Origin: Rhodospirillales bacterium
Lineage (GTDB): Bacteria > Pseudomonadota > Alphaproteobacteria > Rhodospirillales > Defluviicoccaceae
DNA length: 14,733 nt
Assembly (NCBI GenBank): GCA_026125865.1
Contig: JAHCKI010000026.1
Location: 1-14,733 of the forward strand
Direction of reading: 5' to 3'
The position numbers were made by a program, and so were the translations under genes. Shown here piece after piece: positions 13,233-14,733 of this stretch. How positions within the stretch are numbered: position 1 is the first letter of the stretch; every line of letters starts with the position of its first letter. The notes under the pieces are model-generated. The model searched no databases. It saw only the letters and a program-made list of their open reading frames with translations, and was not told the origin of the DNA.

Positions 13233-14375
13233 ATGGAACCCGTCACCTACCTGGACCACAATGCGACAACGCCGATCCGCCCGGGCGTGGCGGAAGCAAT
13301 GGCGTCGGCCATGGCGTGCGCCGGCAATCCCTCGTCGGTTCATCGTTCCGGCCGCGCCGCCAGACGAATGGTGGAAGATGCCCGTGAACGCGTCGCCGCC
13401 CTCGTCGGCGCCAGCCCCGCGAACGTCGTATTCACCAGTGGCGGAACCGAGGCCAATCATTTGGCAATCCGCGGCTGCGGCCGCCGGCACGTCATCGTTT
13501 CCGCGGTCGAACACCCGTCGGTATTGAAGGCGACGGACACGCCTAAACTCGTTCCGGTTGATGGCGATGGCATCGTCGACCTCGCGGAATTGGAAGCCAT
13601 GCTTGCGCGTGACGAAACGCCGGCTGTCGTATCGGTGATGTTGGCGAACAACGAGACGGGTGTGCTGCAGCCGGTCGCCGCGGTCGCCGAAATCGCCCGG
13701 CGCTACGGCGCGCTCGTCCATTGCGACGCCGTTCAGGCGGCCGCGAAGGTCGCGATCGACCCCAAAAATCTCGGCGTCCACATGATATCCGTATCCGCCC
13801 ACAAGCTTGGCGGACCAACCGGTGTCGGTGCCTTAATCGCCTATGGCGATATCCAAGTCTCGGCGGTGGCGTGCGGTGGCGGACAGGAGCGGGGCCGTCG
13901 CGCCGGCACCGAAAACGTGCCGGGGATCGTCGGCTTCGGTGTAGCGGCGGAAGCGGCTGTCGACGATGCGGCCAAATGGTCTCGCATCGCGGCTTGGCGC
14001 GACACCCTGGAACGGCGCGCCTTGAGAGCGATGTGCGGGGTGCATGTGTTTGGCGCCCATGTCAACCGGTTGCCCAACACCAGTTGCTTGGCCATGCCCG
14101 GCGCGGACAGCGAGATCCAAGTGATGATGCTCGATTTGGCCGGCGTCGAAGTCAGCGCCGGGTCGGCGTGTTCTTCCGGCACGGTCACGCGCAGTCACGT
14201 TCTGGCGGCCATGGGCGTTGCCGAAGATCTGGCCCGATCGGCGATACGTGTCAGTCTGGGGTGGACGAGCGAAGAGCGGGATACCGAGAGATTTCTGAAT
14301 GCCTGGTGCGCCATGCATGAACGCACTCTGCAAGGTCAAGGGCAAGGAAGCCCCAGTGAGTCCTATGCGGCTTGA
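13233..14375 (+). CDS. Cysteine desulfurase, NifS/IscS family (first of two)
   Basis: Protein of 380 residues, a PLP-dependent class V aminotransferase fold that removes sulfur from cysteine as an enzyme-bound persulfide for Fe-S clusters. Visible features are YLDHNATTPIRP (6-17), GNPSSVHRSGRAAR (31-44), FTSGGTEANHLAI (67-79), PLP-stacking His93 in EHPSVLKATD, LANNETGVLQP (138-148), HCDAVQAA (163-170), the Schiff-base Lys191 in SVSAHKLGGPTGVGAL, and catalytic Cys313 in SAGSACSSGTVTRSHVLAAMG. All key residues are present, so the enzyme should be active. It follows iscR by 20 bp and precedes a second desulfurase by 76 bp. Tandem desulfurases after iscR are known from alphaproteobacterial ISC operons, including Rickettsia. 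The loop around Cys313 is short (group I or II assignment needs an alignment). Confidence 0.93.
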   Translation: MEPVTYLDHNATTPIRPGVAEAMASAMACAGNPSSVHRSGRAARRMVEDARERVAALVGASPANVVFTSGGTEANHLAIRGCGRRHVIVSAVEHPSVLKATDTPKLVPVDGDGIVDLAELEAMLARDETPAVVSVMLANNETGVLQPVAAVAEIARRYGALVHCDAVQAAAKVAIDPKNLGVHMISVSAHKLGGPTGVGALIAYGDIQVSAVACGGGQERGRRAGTENVPGIVGFGVAAEAAVDDAAKWSRIAAWRDTLERRALRAMCGVHVFGAHVNRLPNTSCLAMPGADSEIQVMMLDLAGVEVSAGSACSSGTVTRSHVLAAMGVAEDLARSAIRVSLGWTSEERDTERFLNAWCAMHERTLQGQGQGSPSESYAA

Positions 14376-14451
14376 CGGATTGGCACAACGAGAAAAATCG
14401 CGGAAGCACAACGATGAGCGGCACTCGAACGGGACAGGACAGGATGCGGGG

Positions 14452-14733
14452 ATGAACGACAGCGCGCCAATGATGACAAGTACAAAGGTTCGCGCCAACC
14501 GTGGCGCGCCCGTCTACCTGGACTATCAGGCGACGACCCCGACGGACCGCCGCGTTGTCGAGGCCATGTTGCCGTACTTCACCGAAGTCTTCGGCAACCC
14601 CCATTCGCGCAGCCACCAGTATGGTTGGGATTCGGAACAAGCGGTCGAAACGGCGCGCAAACAAATCGCCGACCTGATCGGCGCCAACCCGAACGAGATC
14701 ATCTTTACATCGGGCGCCACCGAATCCAACAAT
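14452..14733 (+). CDS. iscS: Cysteine desulfurase IscS, N-terminal part (runs off window)
   Basis: The first 94 codons are visible; the gene continues past the window edge. After a short non-conserved lead, VYLDYQATTPTDRRVVEAMLPYF, FGNPHSRSHQYGWDSEQAVETAR and IIFTSGATESNN match the start of housekeeping IscS closely (compare YLDYSATTPVD and FGNPASRSH in E. coli IscS). The SRSH and FTSGATES stretches distinguish it from the preceding desulfurase, which has SSVH and FTSGGTEA. ATG 14452 is chosen because AGGA lies 7 nt before it (14441-14444). An in-frame ATG at 14365 would overlap the previous gene and add 29 polar residues. From operon convention, iscU, iscA and hscBA/fdx genes would be expected beyond the window, which is inference. 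Confidence 0.9.
   Translation, partial: MNDSAPMMTSTKVRANRGAPVYLDYQATTPTDRRVVEAMLPYFTEVFGNPHSRSHQYGWDSEQAVETARKQIADLIGANPNEIIFTSGATESNN

Noticed and set aside
14365..14451. ATG at 14365 as start of the second desulfurase
   Set aside because: In frame, but overlaps the preceding gene and adds a polar, non-conserved stretch; ATG 14452 has AGGA at good distance.
1..14733. CRISPR array, intact insertion sequence or prophage
   Set aside because: No regularly spaced repeats, transposase or phage structural genes; the only mobile-element trace is the truncated integrase at 9499-9612.

Overview
The window is high-GC, densely coded DNA of an alphaproteobacterium. A Rhodospirillales-like origin is suggested by the very typical alphaproteobacterial forms of polyprenyl diphosphate synthase, TyrS (KMGKT signature), a small COG2945-type hydrolase, and an ISC operon that starts with iscR and carries two cysteine desulfurase genes in tandem. 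This is a judgement from protein character, not from a database search.

Layout. (1) 1-4298, plus strand: the tail of a protein resembling the C-terminus of CHASE2/TPR-type adenylate cyclases. It is followed by a very large exported protein that combines a FecR domain, TPR repeats and an outer-membrane beta-barrel, and then by a small exported protein with a six-cysteine tail. This is the accessory and least explained part of the window. (2) 4318-7910, minus strand: a probable operon read as tRNA-modifying methyltransferase (TrmN6-like), S49 peptidase, a 93-residue membrane-anchored CxxC protein, and CoA-acylating methylmalonate-semialdehyde dehydrogenase (MmsA). (3) 8179-9395, plus strand: divergent polyprenyl diphosphate synthase (quinone tail synthesis) and tRNA-Pro(CGG), each behind a recognisable sigma70-type promoter. 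(4) 9396-9637: a scar holding the first 37 codons of a tyrosine-recombinase integrase just downstream of the tRNA, evidence of a lost integrated element. (5) 9638-11625, minus strand: tyrS and an alpha/beta hydrolase. (6) 11726-14733, plus strand: a sulfur/Fe-S block with cysE (cysteine precursor supply), iscR (Fe-S sensing repressor), a first cysteine desulfurase, and the start of iscS, which runs off the window. A strong promoter in front of cysE is overlapped by a sequence close to a type 1 IscR site, so the whole block is probably under IscR feedback.

No stretch longer than 300 bases lacks a gene or gene remnant. The larger spacers (173-420, 7911-8178, 9396-9637, 11626-11864) are described through the promoters, palindrome and remnant they contain. 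No CRISPR array, intact mobile element or rRNA is visible.
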